Source: Diphasiastrum complanatum
Taxonomy: Eukaryota; Streptophyta; Lycopodiopsida; Lycopodiales; Lycopodiaceae
DNA length: 64,000 nucleotides
Direction: 5' to 3'
Assembly (NCBI GenBank): GCA_029204225.1
Contig: CM055101.1
Location: 4,370,795 to 4,434,794 of the forward strand
Shown: positions 23,470 through 34,944 of the stretch, in pieces
Numbering within the stretch: the stretch's first letter is position 1
How the letters are laid out: each line of letters starts with the position of its first letter
The notes under the pieces: generated by a model
Seen by the model: the letters and a program-made list of their open reading frames with translations, nothing else
The model's database searches: none
What the model was told of the DNA's origin: nothing
Translations under genes and position numbers: made by a program

Positions 23470-24274
23470 CTGAGTTTTGGCATGTCTTTTAATACATGAG
23501 CCGACTACCGTCGAAGAGGCACTTAGACAACCAGACTTTAATGTTTGGAGAGAAGCGATGAACATAGAGTATTCCTATCTGATCAAGAACCAGACATGGT
23601 CACTAGTCGAAGCTCCCTCTGGCAACAATCTTATTGATTGCAAATGGGTCTTTAACATCAAGTACAATGCCAATGGAGCTATGATCGAAGGAAGGCTCGA
23701 CTAGTAGCACGAGCATTCGCTCAGATCCCCAACATTGACTAAAATGAGACTTTCAGTCTAGTAGTCAAGCATTCATTGATACGAGCCCTCCTATCATATG
23801 TTGCAGCAGCCGACCTTGAAGTACAATCAACTCGATGTATAGACAGCTTATTTGAACATAATCATCGAAAAAGACATCTACATGCTCCAGCTTGAAGGAT
23901 ACGTTCACGAAGGTATGAAGCATCATGTCTACAAACTCCACAAAGCACTTTATGGCTGATTCTAATGTCTACTTCAAGTTAATGCAATAATCTTTTATAA
24001 TTATCACCTCGTATGTCGATGATACGTTGCTTTTCAACAATAGTACCAATCTGGTGAAGGATGCTAAAAAGATGCTGTCTTCCGAACTTGACAGGACCGA
24101 TTTGGGCAAAGCTCACTTCTGTTTGGGCATTCAACACAGCGAGAAGGCTGATCTTTATCACTCAGCAACGGTATCTTCACAATACCCTTATCAGATACAA
24201 TTTGATCAATTGTAAACTAGCTCACTCACCAATGGATTCAGGCTTGCGATTATCGAAGGGCCAATGCCAAGAAG
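23470..24274 (+). pseudogene. Copia A reverse transcriptase remnant, copy 1
   Basis: RVT_2 begins with MACLLIHEPTTVEEALRQPD, then NVWREAMNIEY, NQTWSLVEAPSG, DCKWVFNIKYNANG and a stop at 23704. Fragments of DVKTAYL-like and LEGYVHEG sequence follow in shifted frames. The catalytic box SYVDDTLLFNN is intact at about 24009-24040, then the LGKAHFCLGIQ segment. It ends in MDSGLRLSKGQCQE, after which the terminal repeat begins. RNase H is absent. Confidence 0.85.
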
Positions 24275-24390
24275 TGGTTATGGAAGTTAAGACGGTTATT
24301 TCATATTTAGAACATCTACGAGGGAGCATTTGTTCTCGCATATTTCTTTGAAATGGAATGAAGTGAAGTTAGTGAGTTAGTCTATTCTCA
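24275..24390 (+). repeat. 3' terminal repeat of copia A, copy 1
   Basis: Same unit as 14170-14294 but without the TATATAAAG part (CGAGGGAGCATTTG here). Ends CTATTCTCA. Confidence 0.55.
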
Positions 24391-25136
24391 TTTTATTGAT
24401 GTGAATGATTTACTCTCTCTATGCTATTTTCAAGATTATACTTATGAAGTTTTGCTCATATAGTAGAATCTCATTATTCTTATTTAAGTGATCATTATTC
24501 AATGCAATGAATGCTTGTCTGATGCGAGGGGAAGTAATGCTTGTTACCATAATTAGAATACAGTGACAAGTCTGAAATCGTAGTACATACATAAACGATG
24601 AATGGCATGTAGTTCCAACTTCTATAATTCCATTATCCAAATTTCATAAAAGCAAATCACAAATTGTCTGCAACGTGTAAACAACCTAAAAGTGAAATCC
24701 TCAATTCTTCATAGTAAAGCCTAAGGAGATAGGGCTGAATCATGATACCTAAAGGCCAACTAGTGATGTCTAGCATAGCCTCCTCCTAGTCACCCATGAT
24801 GTAGTGTAGGCTCTAGCTGAAGACCCTCATCCTCACCTTGTGGACATATTTGCTTTTCTTTGAAAGACAAATAGCACTTTGGCATGCGGTGCAACTTGAA
24901 AATGCGATGCATAGTCCGACATATCTAAATAAATAACGAGTACCGAGGTTAACCATAGCATTCTATTACCTAGTCATATTTCAGGCAACTCCCTTGGATC
25001 ACTTTTTTGGGTTGGTATCCAAAGTGTTTTTTGGTCCCAAGTTTTAGCCCTCTTAGGGGTCCAATATGCATTTAGTCACGTTCTAGGGTACTACATATTA
25101 TGTAACGACTAGGGTTTTGAAGGTGTCCAAATAGCA
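24391..25136. other. Upstream region of BPS1-like copy 1, duplicated
   Basis: Parallels 35292-36055, and 60559-59796 inverted. No gene seen. It was copied with the BPS1-like gene, so it marks the extent of the duplicated block. Confidence 0.5.
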
Positions 25137-25143
25137 TATAAAT
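25137..25143 (+). promoter_or_regulatory. TATA box of BPS1-like copy 1
   Basis: TATAAAT in CATATAAATAGAG, about 385 bp upstream of the ATG and conserved in all three copies (36056, 59795). A GA microsatellite lies between it and the ATG, as in many plant 5' leaders. Confidence 0.6.
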
Positions 25144-25174
25144 AGAGATCGATAGAGAGAACACCACACACTTG

Positions 25175-25177
<3 letters not shown>

Positions 25178-25216
<39 letters not shown>
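25178..25216. repeat. (GA)n microsatellite
   Basis: Uninterrupted GA run in the putative 5' leader, followed by GCGCGAGCGAGCGAGAG. Shorter and interrupted at 36098-36130, shorter again near 59740-59756 on the minus strand. Confidence 0.95.
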
Positions 25217-25220
<4 letters not shown>

Positions 25221-25525
25221 AGCGAGCGAGAGTGAGAGTGCGAACGATTTGCCAAAAACAGCCTTACTTGAATGCAGACGTGTTGAATGTAAGAGACAGA
25301 GGGCGGAACTCAATAAATTCCTTCGAACCTCTGAGTCAGTGATAATCCGTAGCTGGGTTCGTCGAAAATCTCAAGGCGAATTTTACTTCATAATTTTTTT
25401 TTCTTGACAACGTTCTCAAGCTATTTCAGAAGGTACAGCGGTAGGCAGGTAGCCTTACCTTGATTTCTGCAAAATACACAGACGGCAAAGGTTGCTTCCT
25501 TAACTCTGCCTAAAGAAACAACGCC

Positions 25526-26470
25526 ATGGTTTTTGTGAATTCGCTGCGATCTCACGGTCATGGTGCTGCCAATATGTCATTTCACGACAATTTGTTGTCA
25601 TGTCTGCAAAAATTGGAAGAGTCAATTGGAGATAAGTTTTTCACAATAGACTGGATGCAGTATGCTGTGGATATCCTCAGATCTTCTCTTGCAGCCGTTT
25701 TGGATCTAGCGGAGAAGGTTGTTTTTCCATTAAAATGCTTTAGTACTCTGATGGATGAGACAGTGCGACTTATGAATGTTTATAAAGCTTTGATGACGGG
25801 TATTTCCAGATTGCGAATTTATGGGCGGGTAGTCCATATAGCTGTTGAAGCTCTTCAAGCAGGTGGGGATGATTATGATACCATAGTTCAGGCTCTAAAT
25901 CATTGCCGACGAGAGATGTCCAGAATACATCAAGCAAACAAGCAACTTGTTGATATGAAACTTGAGGCAGAGGAGGAGCTTTGGTATTTTGGTAGCAGAT
26001 ATGCAAAGCAATTTGATCCTTGCGCAGTAATTTACCCCATGAAGAGCATAATTTCTTTCGTTTCAATGATTCTTCTGTTTGGACTCCTTCACATGGATAG
26101 TTCTTACTCCGCTAAACTGATTGCGATTTGTTCGACGGGCGAATGAGCTAAATCTACGTCTAATTCACATCAAACGCTTATCGAACGAATTGGCATGCGG
26201 TTCAGTGAGGAAACGAAAGAGAAAATCCTTCTAAGAGAATATGGAAACATGCAAGCTCATGTGGATAATTTTTTGATTGAATTTCAGTCATTTGGAGAAC
26301 AGGTTCCGCGCTCGTTCGAATTGCAAATGTCAGATGTTACGGAGCTTCGGCATAGCTTAAACAGTCTGAACTGTGGTTTGAAAAGTTTGGAGTGCACCGT
26401 ACGTGATCTTTTTGATGACATAGTCGCGGGTAGGACAAAACTCATTTCTGCAGTAACGAAATTTTGTTGA
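25526..26470 (+). pseudogene. BPS1-like (BYPASS1/UPF0496 family) gene, copy 1
   Basis: The reading frame is 315 codons including the stop, without introns, broken once. TGA (26144-26146) stands where the other two copies have Trp (codon 207). The start ATG at 25526 is chosen because the frame is colinear in all copies from there. The N-terminal half has DNLLSCLQKLEESIGDKFFT and the IDWMQYAVDILRSSL helix. The middle has LMNVYKALMTGISRL and VVHIAVEALQ. A hydrophobic segment (SIISFVSMILLFGLLHM, about residues 178-194) resembles that of BPS1 relatives. The C-terminal part has DVTELRHSLNSLNCGLKSLE and ends KLISAVTKFC. Known relatives are about 300-350 residues and restrain a root-derived mobile signal in Arabidopsis. 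Function here is unproven. Of the three copies this one is closest to intact. Confidence 0.75.
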
Positions 26471-27076
26471 GTGATTCTTCGCTAGTTGCACATCTAGAAT
26501 GACTATCGCAAGATTCTTTACTAGCTGGATATTGAGGAGTAACATGGCATCAAATTAACTGACAAAAATAGAAATCTTTTATCGTTGTTTATATTCTTGA
26601 AAGGCAAGATAATTGAGGTCTACAATTTACTTGGTAGAGAAAATTGTAATTGTGATTGCTCTGTCTCAATTGCTCGTGGCCTTTACTATGGCTCCTTTGT
26701 AGTATTACCATTGCATCAGCATTTTGCTTAGAATATATCTGAACGGGCACAAAGTTTTACAAGCCAAAAAGAGAACTTAATTCGTTAAGTGTCTTTCAAT
26801 CAAAAAGAGCATGAACAATATAATTTATTAATTACAAAAAAAAAATTAATTTCATCACTACGAGCTATAGGCATATGATCATCAATTGCAATTGTTTAAG
26901 GCAGAAGTTCAATAAACTCAAATTTGTGATTGATCCCTTGGGATACAATTCATGAAAGGACAAACTGTTGGAATTGAAATCTTAAGTGTCCTACGATGGC
27001 AGAAATCTATCAATACAGTACTTTTCAATTTTTACAATGTACACACATCCTTGTCATATGTACACTATGTCATATA
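26471..27076 (+). other. 3' region of BPS1-like copy 1, duplicated
   Basis: Parallels 37384-37963, and in part 29900-30330. Contains CTAGAATGACTATCGCAAGA shortly after the stop. AT-rich, with no further gene. Similarity to the other copy stops near 27076/37963, which sets the right border of the block. Confidence 0.5.
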
Positions 27077-27109
27077 TGTGCTACACAATGTCACAAATGT
27101 CGGGACTTG

Positions 27110-27690
27110 GTCCCATCGATGACAACCTTGCCATGTTTTGACTCCACAATAGAAGCATTTAAGCTTAGATTTATCTTTCTTCTTGCCAACAAAAGTAGAA
27201 GACTCACCTTGAGATTGTCCTTTAGATCACTTGACTTTGTTGTTGCCCTTGAACTTGCCCTTTGAGAACATAGCCTCCTCCTTTCCAGGTTGAGATGTGG
27301 AAGTGGATCCTCCTCTTGATAGAAGCCTAAACTCCTTATTCACCAAGATTTCTTGCATGTCCACAATACTTGGCAATGTCTTTTGAATAACAAAACTTTG
27401 AGCAAGATTAGCATGATCATCCAACAAGCCATTGAAAACTACTTGAACAAGTGCTATCTCCTTAAGTCTTTCATCAATACATGCTAACTCATCATTGAAT
27501 GCTTTAACCCTCAAAACAAAAGCATAAGCACTTTCATCCTTATTTTAAAAACTTGAAAAGATTTGACTCCTAAGGGTTAGAACCCTTGATGTAAACTTGG
27601 ACTCATAAACCTTCTTTAGAGATTCCCAAGCCTTACTAGATGTAGTGCACTTACCAACTTCCTTGAGAAGTTCAATTTGTCACATTCATC
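27110..27690 (-). pseudogene. Copia gag fragment (family D), minus strand
   Basis: UBN2-type gag: TTSSKAWESLKKVYESKFTS, then VKAFNDELACIDERLKEIAL, VQVVFNGLLDDHANLAQSFV and LPSIVDMQEILVNKEFRLL. A basic spacer leads to a zinc knuckle remnant near 27140-27170 (KCFYCGVKTWQGCHRWD), whose Gly-His-x4-Cys half is damaged. One stop lies near 27546. No pol follows. Differs from the gag of families A and C. Confidence 0.75.
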
Positions 27691-27834
27691 TTGATCACAT
27701 GAAGAGCTTTTTTGGTCTTCAAATTGAGAATAGTGTTATGCTCAAAGAAAGTCGATCAAGACATTCACCAGACTTTCAAAATGAGGACTATACAGCACCA
27801 ATATTCCATGGCTTGAAATTGAGTGGCTATTTTA

Positions 27835-28580
27835 AGAACCCGATATGCGAACCATTTCAGTTTGATTTGGGAGCTTTAGTGAATGATTTTATTTTTGACA
27901 ACAATCTAATGGAGTATGAGGTATTCAACATGGATACTACTAGCAATGAAGAGATTTCATTATTGCATAGAAATCCAACTCATATCATTACTCGGATTCT
28001 TGTTCAATGCCTCATGAATCCATTTCACAAGAGCTTAAAGTGGCTTCTATTGGAGACTCTTATTCCTATGGATTCTCTTCAACTCAATGGCCAATATCTA
28101 ATTCACGTGCATATTCAGAATGTATTAACAAGAATAATGATTGGGAATATGTTACAACTCCCTAGGATCATTGACTGCCTTAAAGGTTCCGTAGACCCCA
28201 TACAAGTGACGATGCACCGTAACTGCCCATCCGTAGGGTCACAACCGACCCACCCCCATGCACTGGAGCAATCGACATAATCATGCCCGGTCAAGCCTCC
28301 TACGATAATTGGCATCCCATACGCACTCTACGCTCCCTAGCACACATCTCCAAGCCTAAAGATGCATCCCGGGTCATGCACGTGCTCTCCATCCACGAAC
28401 TCCTGGGTAGATTGAGTGAATGGAAAGAGAGAAACCCCACCACTATATAGGCATAGCACAGTGGGTCCCTTCAAGCACGGTCTTGTCGGCGACACGTGAC
28501 CACCTAGGATGGTGATGCGTGGCACCCAAACATGTTGAAAACTCCAGTCTTGCATCATGCTCCTTTAGTGAATTCATTAA
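27835..28580 (-). repeat. Dispersed repeat R, copy 1 (promoter-like on the minus strand)
   Basis: Matches 30333-31000 and in part 5525-5686. On the minus strand it has a TATA-like box (CTATATAGTGG, near 28440-28450) followed by GGGGTTTCTCTCTTTCC and a G-rich leader. This looks like an LTR or a captured promoter. The left part (27835-28100) carries an open plus frame (TTSNEEISL, LIPMDSLQLNGQ) that is present in both copies but unassigned. Confidence 0.5.
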
Positions 28581-29230
28581 ATTGAGTTTATCACTCAGAA
28601 TTGGTCACAGTATTTTCACTAAGTCTAAATTACTTTGTGGTGATAGATAAGTTAAAATTGACAGGAGGAACCGCAATGAAATTGCGGACAGGTTTATTGT
28701 ATTGTCATTCTTTTTACTTTTGGAGTTGGGAACTCCTAGATTGAAAGTTAAAATTTGAATTTTTTTTCTTTGTTGTTGAATTTGAATTTGGTAAAAATTT
28801 GAAAGTTACTTGTCTAATAGTTTTCTAATTGATGTTGATCGCTAGAATTCTATCAGTCAAAGAAATGTTTGTGCAAGATACTCGTTAAATTTTATTAAAA
28901 TCATCAAACAATATGAAATGATCAGATTGAATGAGTGGGAATGGTATTCTTTATCTAGACAGTAAATCTGACAGCATATGATTCAAGAATTATTGAAATT
29001 CTATTGGTGGGATTTCCATTCATGTAATTTTATATTCTGTGTTTGGATAGGTTTTATCAATATTAACGGAGTAATGCCAAACCAGTCAATAAAAAGGAAA
29101 AACAGTCCAATTTGATTGGAAAATTTGTCGTAATAGAAATTACATAACTGATTTCATTTCCAGTAAAATCCTATGGTGAATTATATTCAAAAGATCAGAC
29201 TAGTACGGTTTCACATACTAGTAAATGATT
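28580..29230. repeat. Dispersed repeat S, copy 1
   Basis: Matches 49575-50205 in the same orientation: GATAGATAAGTTAAAATTGA, GGAGTTGGGAACTCC and ATCCTATGGTGAATTATATT occur in the same order. AT-rich, no coding potential. 29231-29574 shows nothing I can assign. Confidence 0.7.
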
Positions 29231-29574
29231 TTTGATATAACATAAATTGTTTTGGACTTTTTCCTATTGTAACTGATTTTTAAACATTTACTACTGTCAT
29301 TACATCTTTTTGGTACCTTAGCTGAAATAGATTTCCAAAGAACTGAAAATTCTAAGGAAGGAAGAAGAGTGGACATCAGATGGTAGTAAGTAGTATCAGG
29401 AAATGTATTTTGCAGTTAGGATTTTGGTAATCCCTATAAATAATTGCTTAATACTGGTTATTGATGTCCTGGTTTGAATTCATTCAGTTGAACTCGTAAC
29501 TGATATCTTTGTGACCATTGAGTTATCCGCAGTTTTGGATGTCAATTGTGAGGTTAAAAGTGGAATCTAATATG

Positions 29575-29825
29575 TGGTAATAAATGAAAGACTTCACATG
29601 ATATCACTTTAGAATATTTGAGAGAAAAGGATCCGGCCTTTGAAAATAATTGCAGCCAAACCTTCAAAACAGATCATTACTTAAGGTTTCTTGTAACATC
29701 CAATGATAAGATGTTGAATGTCCAAAAATACTCATAGAAAAGTTGAATAGAGCTACTAGTTGATTTTTATTATCCATTACTATGGATGGTATACACAAAA
29801 TAGGAAGATAAATACAGTGAATACT
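29575..29825. repeat. Dispersed repeat, copy of 13295-13545
   Basis: Same order of phrases as the earlier copy. It ends where the BPS1 tail begins. Confidence 0.65.
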
Positions 29826-29837
29826 TTGAAGGTTTGG

Positions 29838-30330
29838 AAAGTTTGGTGTGCATCGTATGTGATCTTTTTGATGACATAGTTGTGGGAAGGACAAAACTCA
29901 TTTCTGCAGTAAGGAAATTTTGTTGAGTGATTCTTCACTAGTTGCACCTCTAGAATGACTATCGCAAGATTCTTTACTAGCTGGATATTGAGGAGTAACA
30001 TGGCATCAAATTAACTGAAAAAATAGAAAATCTTTTATCGTTGTTTATATTCTTGAAAGGCAAGATAATTGAGGTCTACAATTTACTTGGTAGAGGAAAT
30101 AGTAATTGTGATTACTCTATCTCAATTGCTCGTGGCCTTTACTATGGCTCCCTGGTAGTATTACCATTGTGTCAGTATTTTGCTTAGAATATATCTGAAC
30201 AGGCACAAAGTTTTACAAGCCAAAAAGATAAGTTAATTCGTTAAGTGTCTTTCAATCAAAAAGATCATGAACAGTATAATTTATTAATTACAAAAAAGAA
30301 TTTAATTTCATCACTACGAGCTAAAGGCAT
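29838..30330 (+). pseudogene. BPS1-like gene tail (fourth fragment)
   Basis: Corresponds to 26380-26870: the last about 30 codons (ending LISAVRKFC, then TGA at 29922-29924) plus the 3' region. The upstream nine tenths of the gene are absent. Joined to unrelated repeat DNA at 29825-29838. Confidence 0.75.
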
Positions 30331-30332
30331 CG

Positions 30333-31060
30333 ATATGCGAACCATTTCAGTTTGATTTGGGAGCTTCAGTGAATGATTTTATTTTTGACAACAATCTAAT
30401 GGAAATGAGGTATTCAACATGGATACTACTAGCAATGAAGAGATTTCATTATGCCATAGAAATCCAACTCATACCAATCTTGTTCAATGCCTCATGGATC
30501 CATTTCACAAGAGCTTGAAGTGGCCTCTACTCGCGACTCTTATTCCTATGGATTCTCTTCAACTCAATGGCCAATGTCTAATTCACGTGCATATTCATAA
30601 TGTATTAACAAGAATAATGATTGGGAATATGTTACAACTCCCTAGGATCATCGACTGCCTTAAAGGTTCCACACACCCCATACCAGTGACGATGCACCGT
30701 AACTGCCCATCTATAGGGTCACAACCGACCCACCCCCATGCACTGGAGCAATCGACATAATCATGCCCGATCAAGCCTCCTACGATAACTGGCATCCCAT
30801 ACGCACTCTACTCTCCCTAGCACACATCTCCTAGCCTAAAGATGCATCCCAGCTCATGCACGAGAAACCCCACCACTATATAGGCATAGCACAGTGGGTC
30901 CCTTCAAGCACAGTTTTGCCGGCGACATGTGACCACCTAGGATGGTGATGCGTGGCACCGAAACATATTGAAAACTCCAGTCTTGCATCATGCTCCTTGC
31001 GAGGCCGTCACTGAGGGGCGTACTGTTATGGTATATAACATTCCCCCCCACCCATAAAAG
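30333..31060 (-). repeat. Dispersed repeat R, copy 2
   Basis: Matches 27835-28570 with an internal gap of about 80 bp near 30859 (the segment with the AAAGAGAGAAACC side is shortened). Minus-strand TATA-like CTATATAGTGG near 30875-30885. Extends to a TATATAACATTCCCCCCCACC phrase at 31031-31052. Confidence 0.5.
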
Positions 31061-31234
31061 CTTCCTTCTTTGGAAAAAAAACTAGGGAATCTAAATCTTA
31101 AATCATCCTCCTTCTCCCAGGTGTCCTCATCATTTAACTTATCTTTCCAACAAATCAGATGTTCAAAAATCAAACGATTTCTCAGTTGATGTCGTCAAGT
31201 ATCCACGATCCTTTCCGGTTCATGGGGTACAAAA

Positions 31235-31680
31235 GTTTATAGGCAAAACCTTATATAATGTGCAGCTGTTATATGGAAGACTCGAGTACTGGTCACTTAC
31301 GAAAAAGATCTACCCTCTTTACACATGCTCAAGAAGAAAAGTTCTGCTGCGTCAAGTGATTCTTCTGATGCAATTCATGTTATAACCTTGTTCACATACA
31401 AACTGAAGCAGCTGGGACATCGACAAGCAAAGATGTACCCCAAAAAAACAATTGATGATCGATGCAACAATAGAGACTGGTCATTTTCTTTTCAACATCG
31501 AGTGCGAATTTTTGTATAGATTACAACAACGATATCGCATCCATTTGCGCAGTCCCAAATCTTCATATTCAAACTTTTATAGATTTTTGGAAGGAGCACA
31601 TTACAACAATTCATCTACATTTGGAGGACCTGCTCAATCTGAGGATGAGGACATGTGATAACATGGCATGATCTACTTGC
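31235..31680 (+). pseudogene. C-terminal-like gene fragment, block copy 2
   Basis: Copy of 13638-14045, better preserved: TYKLKQLGHRQAKMYPKKT, then IDDRCNNRDWSFSFQHRVRI, and in another frame IDFWKEHITTIHLHLEDLL ending at the stop in GATAACATGGCATGA. Frames must be switched to read it through. Unassigned family. Confidence 0.4.
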
Positions 31681-32215
31681 CTCTTATTTCGATCTACATA
31701 ATGCAAAATAATTATTTCTTATGATAGTTTGTTTGTTGTTTAAAAAAGAATGAGCTTAGAATAGATTAAGTGTATTTTGATACCAGGTCAAAGATCAAAT
31801 CGATCCATGGTCGATTTTCATTTCGACCCAGAGTCCATATGTTATTATGATCCTTGTCAAAAGTGGTTATGGAACTTAAGACGGATATTTCATAGTTAGA
31901 ACAGCCACGAGGCTATATAAAGAGCATTTGTTCTCGCATATTTCTTTGAAATGGAATGAAGTGAAGTTAGTGAGTTAGTCTATTTTCATTCTCAAGTCAT
32001 TGATAGATATTAGTATCGCTTAGACTAATATCCACCTGGATTTCCAAGGGAAAGCTAGTCCTATCATGGACAAGCTTGATGGAGCCAATTACCATATGTA
32101 GAAATTTAAGATGAGAACTGTGCTAATGGCTAAGGAATTGTATGACGTTGTTATAGGTGCAGAGGTAAGAAACAAAGCTGACGATGTTGCAATATCTCGA
32201 TGGAAGCTGAAGGTC

Positions 32216-32838
32216 CTTTGAGTTAGAATTAAAGTAGAATCACTGTGTTACTGTACAGTGGGTCCTATCAGTGGACGGGACATGCCTCCCGCCAACGGCA
32301 ACCTGGGTCTTGCATGGGTTGCCTGAGTGAACAACTATATGTACAGTGTAATTTCATTTTGAGAAATACAGTTGCTATGTGAGCTTGTTGTGGAGAGTGT
32401 TTTCTGTCTGTGTTACTGTGTAGCATGATCTGTGTTCCTGTTCAATGCAAATTTTAAGTTGGTATCAGAGCCGTACAGGGAGTGTACACAGCACAACATC
32501 GTCGTTGAAGAGAGCTTCGGGAGAACTGTCTTCTGAGAGTTCGGGGTTTACGGCGGGTTGAAGACGGAAATAGAAGCACTGGTGCACGGTTTCTAGTTTC
32601 TAGAGGCTTGCTAAACTTAGCAGAGGGACTATTAGCCTGTGCGTAACATCAAACAGGGAAAAATTTGGTGAAAATTTGACAATTTTGAAGCCAGCTAAAA
32701 ATTGAAACCGGGTTTGGGGTTACGATTTTTATACATAACTGGTGATTTCTTCATTGTTTGTGCACCATTTTGGATGTCGTAAGGACAGGAAGAAAGCTAA
32801 TCACATTGTCAACCAGCCATGGAGAGATTCTGAGGCTT
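32216..32838 (+). mobile_element. Copia family B 5' LTR, primer site and leader inside copia A gag
   Basis: The LTR (about 32217-32458) matches 12158-12434. It is followed by TTGGTATCAGAGCC (32459-32472), the tRNA-iMet primer-binding site. The leader runs to about 32838 without gag. The left junction lies in copia A gag near the point where LTR-B also meets gag at 12434 and 62956. This suggests that one old family B insertion has been broken up between block copies. Confidence 0.75.
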
Positions 32839-33199
32839 ATAGCTTTAAAAGCTCATACGACAGTTGTGTGATGATCATCTTGACACACCCTGAATTGACT
32901 CTTTCAAGAGTCATGACAATGTTGTGTTAGGAAGAGAGGAGAAGGAACAAAGTCTCTGGTTCCTCAAGTGTCGACTCTCATGCCTTATACACGAACAAAG
33001 GCTGAACTCAGCAAAAGAAGAAAGGCCCAAAGCAACCAAAGCTAAATCATGAACCGACACAGCGTCAAGAGCAGTCAAACTAGCCAACAAAGAGGTAGCT
33101 ATTCTGCACATATTCCGGTGAACCAACCACAAGATCCAAGATTGTCGCATACTGCAAGAAAATAACAACAGCAAGGGGTAGTCGAAACAGGTGACAAAT

Positions 33200-33850
33200 G
33201 CAGGTACAGAAGCACCACAGTCGATTCAAGAATCGGATAATGATGCCTTAATGACTAGCCATCAAAAAACATCCAACAACAGCTCCTGGTTTCTGAACTC
33301 CGGAGCCACACAGCAAATGAGTAGCCATATTGGCTATTTCGAGTCCTATATGCCTTCCAATACCAAATGATATGTTCACATGGGCAACAATAGCACACAT
33401 GCTATCAAAGGTGAAGGTACAGTAAGATTGAGCTTTGCAAACGATCAATCTAAGCTACTTTGAAATGTACTGCATGTACCAAATCTATCTACAAATTTGA
33501 TCTTTGTTAGCGGAATTACAGATCTAGGACATAAAGTAGAAATTGAATCCGATGAGTGTAAAGTAGTTAATAGGAAAGACAGGATCCTAGCACTCGAAAA
33601 GAGACATGGATACTTGTATAGATTAAATCATTGTTGTTCTACCTCTAGTCAGGCTCTTAGTACTTCTATTCAAAGAAATAACAGTTCACTTTGGCATTAT
33701 AGACTTTGTCACCTAAATTATTCTTTTGTACAACAAACGTCTAAACAATCTATTGTTGTTGATCTCGACTATCCAGATAGGAAAGTCAAATTATCTACTT
33801 TGTCTAGTTTGTAAACTGGCCATGAAACCATTTAGATCAAGCCATCAGCA
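33200..33850 (+). pseudogene. Copia A protease and pre-integrase remnant, copy 2
   Basis: The protease signature reads SWFLNSGATQQMSS in frame fragments (Asp of DSG changed to Asn, as at 15250). A TGA breaks it near 33368. The pre-integrase open frame 33497-33814 encodes FVSGITDLGHKVEIESDECK, KRHGYLYRL, LWHYRLCHLNYSFVQQ. The CxxCK end is frame-shifted (LCLVCKLAMKPFR). Confidence 0.8.
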
Positions 33851-34420
33851 TGTTTCTAGCGGATTGCTTAGTGTACTTTATCAAGAAGAAGTCAAAAGCT
33901 TTCAATTGTTTCAGAATCTTCAAGGAGCATGCAGAGAAAGAAATTGGCAGACACATCAAAGCCCTGAGGTCCAATAATGGTGGAGAGTACATCTCTACTA
34001 AATTCAAGGAGTACTGCCAGAGCCAAGGCATTGAACAACAGTTTATCACTCCTTATTCGCCTCAATCTAATGGCTTAGCCGAGAGGAAGAATCGTACCCT
34101 GGTAGAGTCAGCCAAATGTATGCTAGCACATGAATCTTTGTTGCAGAGCTTCTGGGTTGAAGCTGTCTCCATTGCAGCCTACGTCCAAAACAAATGTTCG
34201 ACTAAGGCCCTCATAGGCAAAACACCACATGAGGTTTGGACAGGATCTAAGGCTTCAATGAAGAACCTTCGAGTGTTCGGATGCATCACCTATGCGCACA
34301 TCCCGAAGGAGACGAGGAAGAAATTCAACTTCCGAGGTCTCAAGACCATCCTTACTGGATACACTTCATCTGACCAAGCTATACGACTTCGATACCTAGC
34401 AGATTTTACTCAATAGGGAT
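33850..34420 (+). pseudogene. Copia A integrase remnant, copy 2
   Basis: Open frame of 188 codons starting at an internal Met: VYFIKKKSKAFNCF, IKALRSNNGGEY (Asn in place of the second catalytic Asp), QFITPYSPQSNGLAERKNRT (Glu kept), SFWVEA, TPHEVWTGSKAS, VFGCITYAH. The first catalytic Asp region is deleted in the same way as in every other copy. The inverted copy at 61680-61114 is nearly the same. Confidence 0.85.
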
Positions 34421-34555
34421 ACAGTCTTTATCGACGATCAATTTCACGATTTCAAAGGCAAATGCAAAGTTCCATGCAAACCTTCGATGCCTTTGCCTCC
34501 GATACGACAATTCGAGCCTCGGGCTCAAGCGTGCCTATAATCGATGGACTACCCC

Positions 34556-34925
34556 AATGTCAAACTGGCATGCAAAGCACACTACATCAGTTACAAACGT
34601 CATTACGGAATTTTCCTACGTAAACTTCAGTTTTACGGAATTTGTCATCCATTAACATTGATTTGTAACCCAACTGTAAGAGCACATGCGTATGACCACT
34701 CAAATCCATTGTAAATCTCTCATGCATGTCAGAATCACTCTGAGAATCAACATGCAACTAATCCATGCAAGCACAGTACTACAAATTAGGGAAATGACTG
34801 GCATGCAATCAGAACAATTTCAAATTTTGCCAATTTTACTCACAAAATTGCAAAACTTCAGATGATCATAACTTTGGCTATAGGACACCAAATTGGGTGC
34901 TGCAAAGCTTAGTACAGAGGGAGAC
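34556..34925 (+). repeat. Gypsy-type leader patch within copia A copy 2
   Basis: Matches 49085-49450 in inverse orientation and, for its last third, 60905-61090 inverted. Contains TGATCATAACTTTGGC and ACACCAAATTGGGTGCT, phrases common upstream of or in plant gypsy gag. It replaces most of RT in this copia copy, so it came by insertion with deletion or by ectopic exchange. Confidence 0.6.
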
Positions 34926-34944
34926 CAAGTGAATAAGATGCTTG

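Larger units (their letters stand above)
14170..24390 (+). mobile_element. Copia family A, copy 1 (split by a 6.8-kb insertion)
   Basis: Order: terminal repeat (14170-14294), gag, protease, pre-integrase, insertion (15848-22681), integrase, RT, terminal repeat (24275-24390). The element lacks the integrase N-terminal core and all of RNase H, so it cannot move by itself. Both flanks are shared with the other copies (C-terminal-like gene fragment on the left, BPS1-like gene on the right), so the copies were made by duplication of a larger block. Confidence 0.75.

Noticed and set aside
25098-25313. 71-codon minus-strand ORF rich in Ser-Leu, and similar ones at 36017-36226 and 54861-55190
   Set aside because: Products of GA/CT microsatellites read in frame.
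25770-26066. 98-codon minus-strand ORF conserved in all three BPS1 copies (also 36683-36979, and 58892-59188 on the plus strand)
   Set aside because: It is the antisense shadow of the BPS1 frame; conservation follows from the recent duplication.
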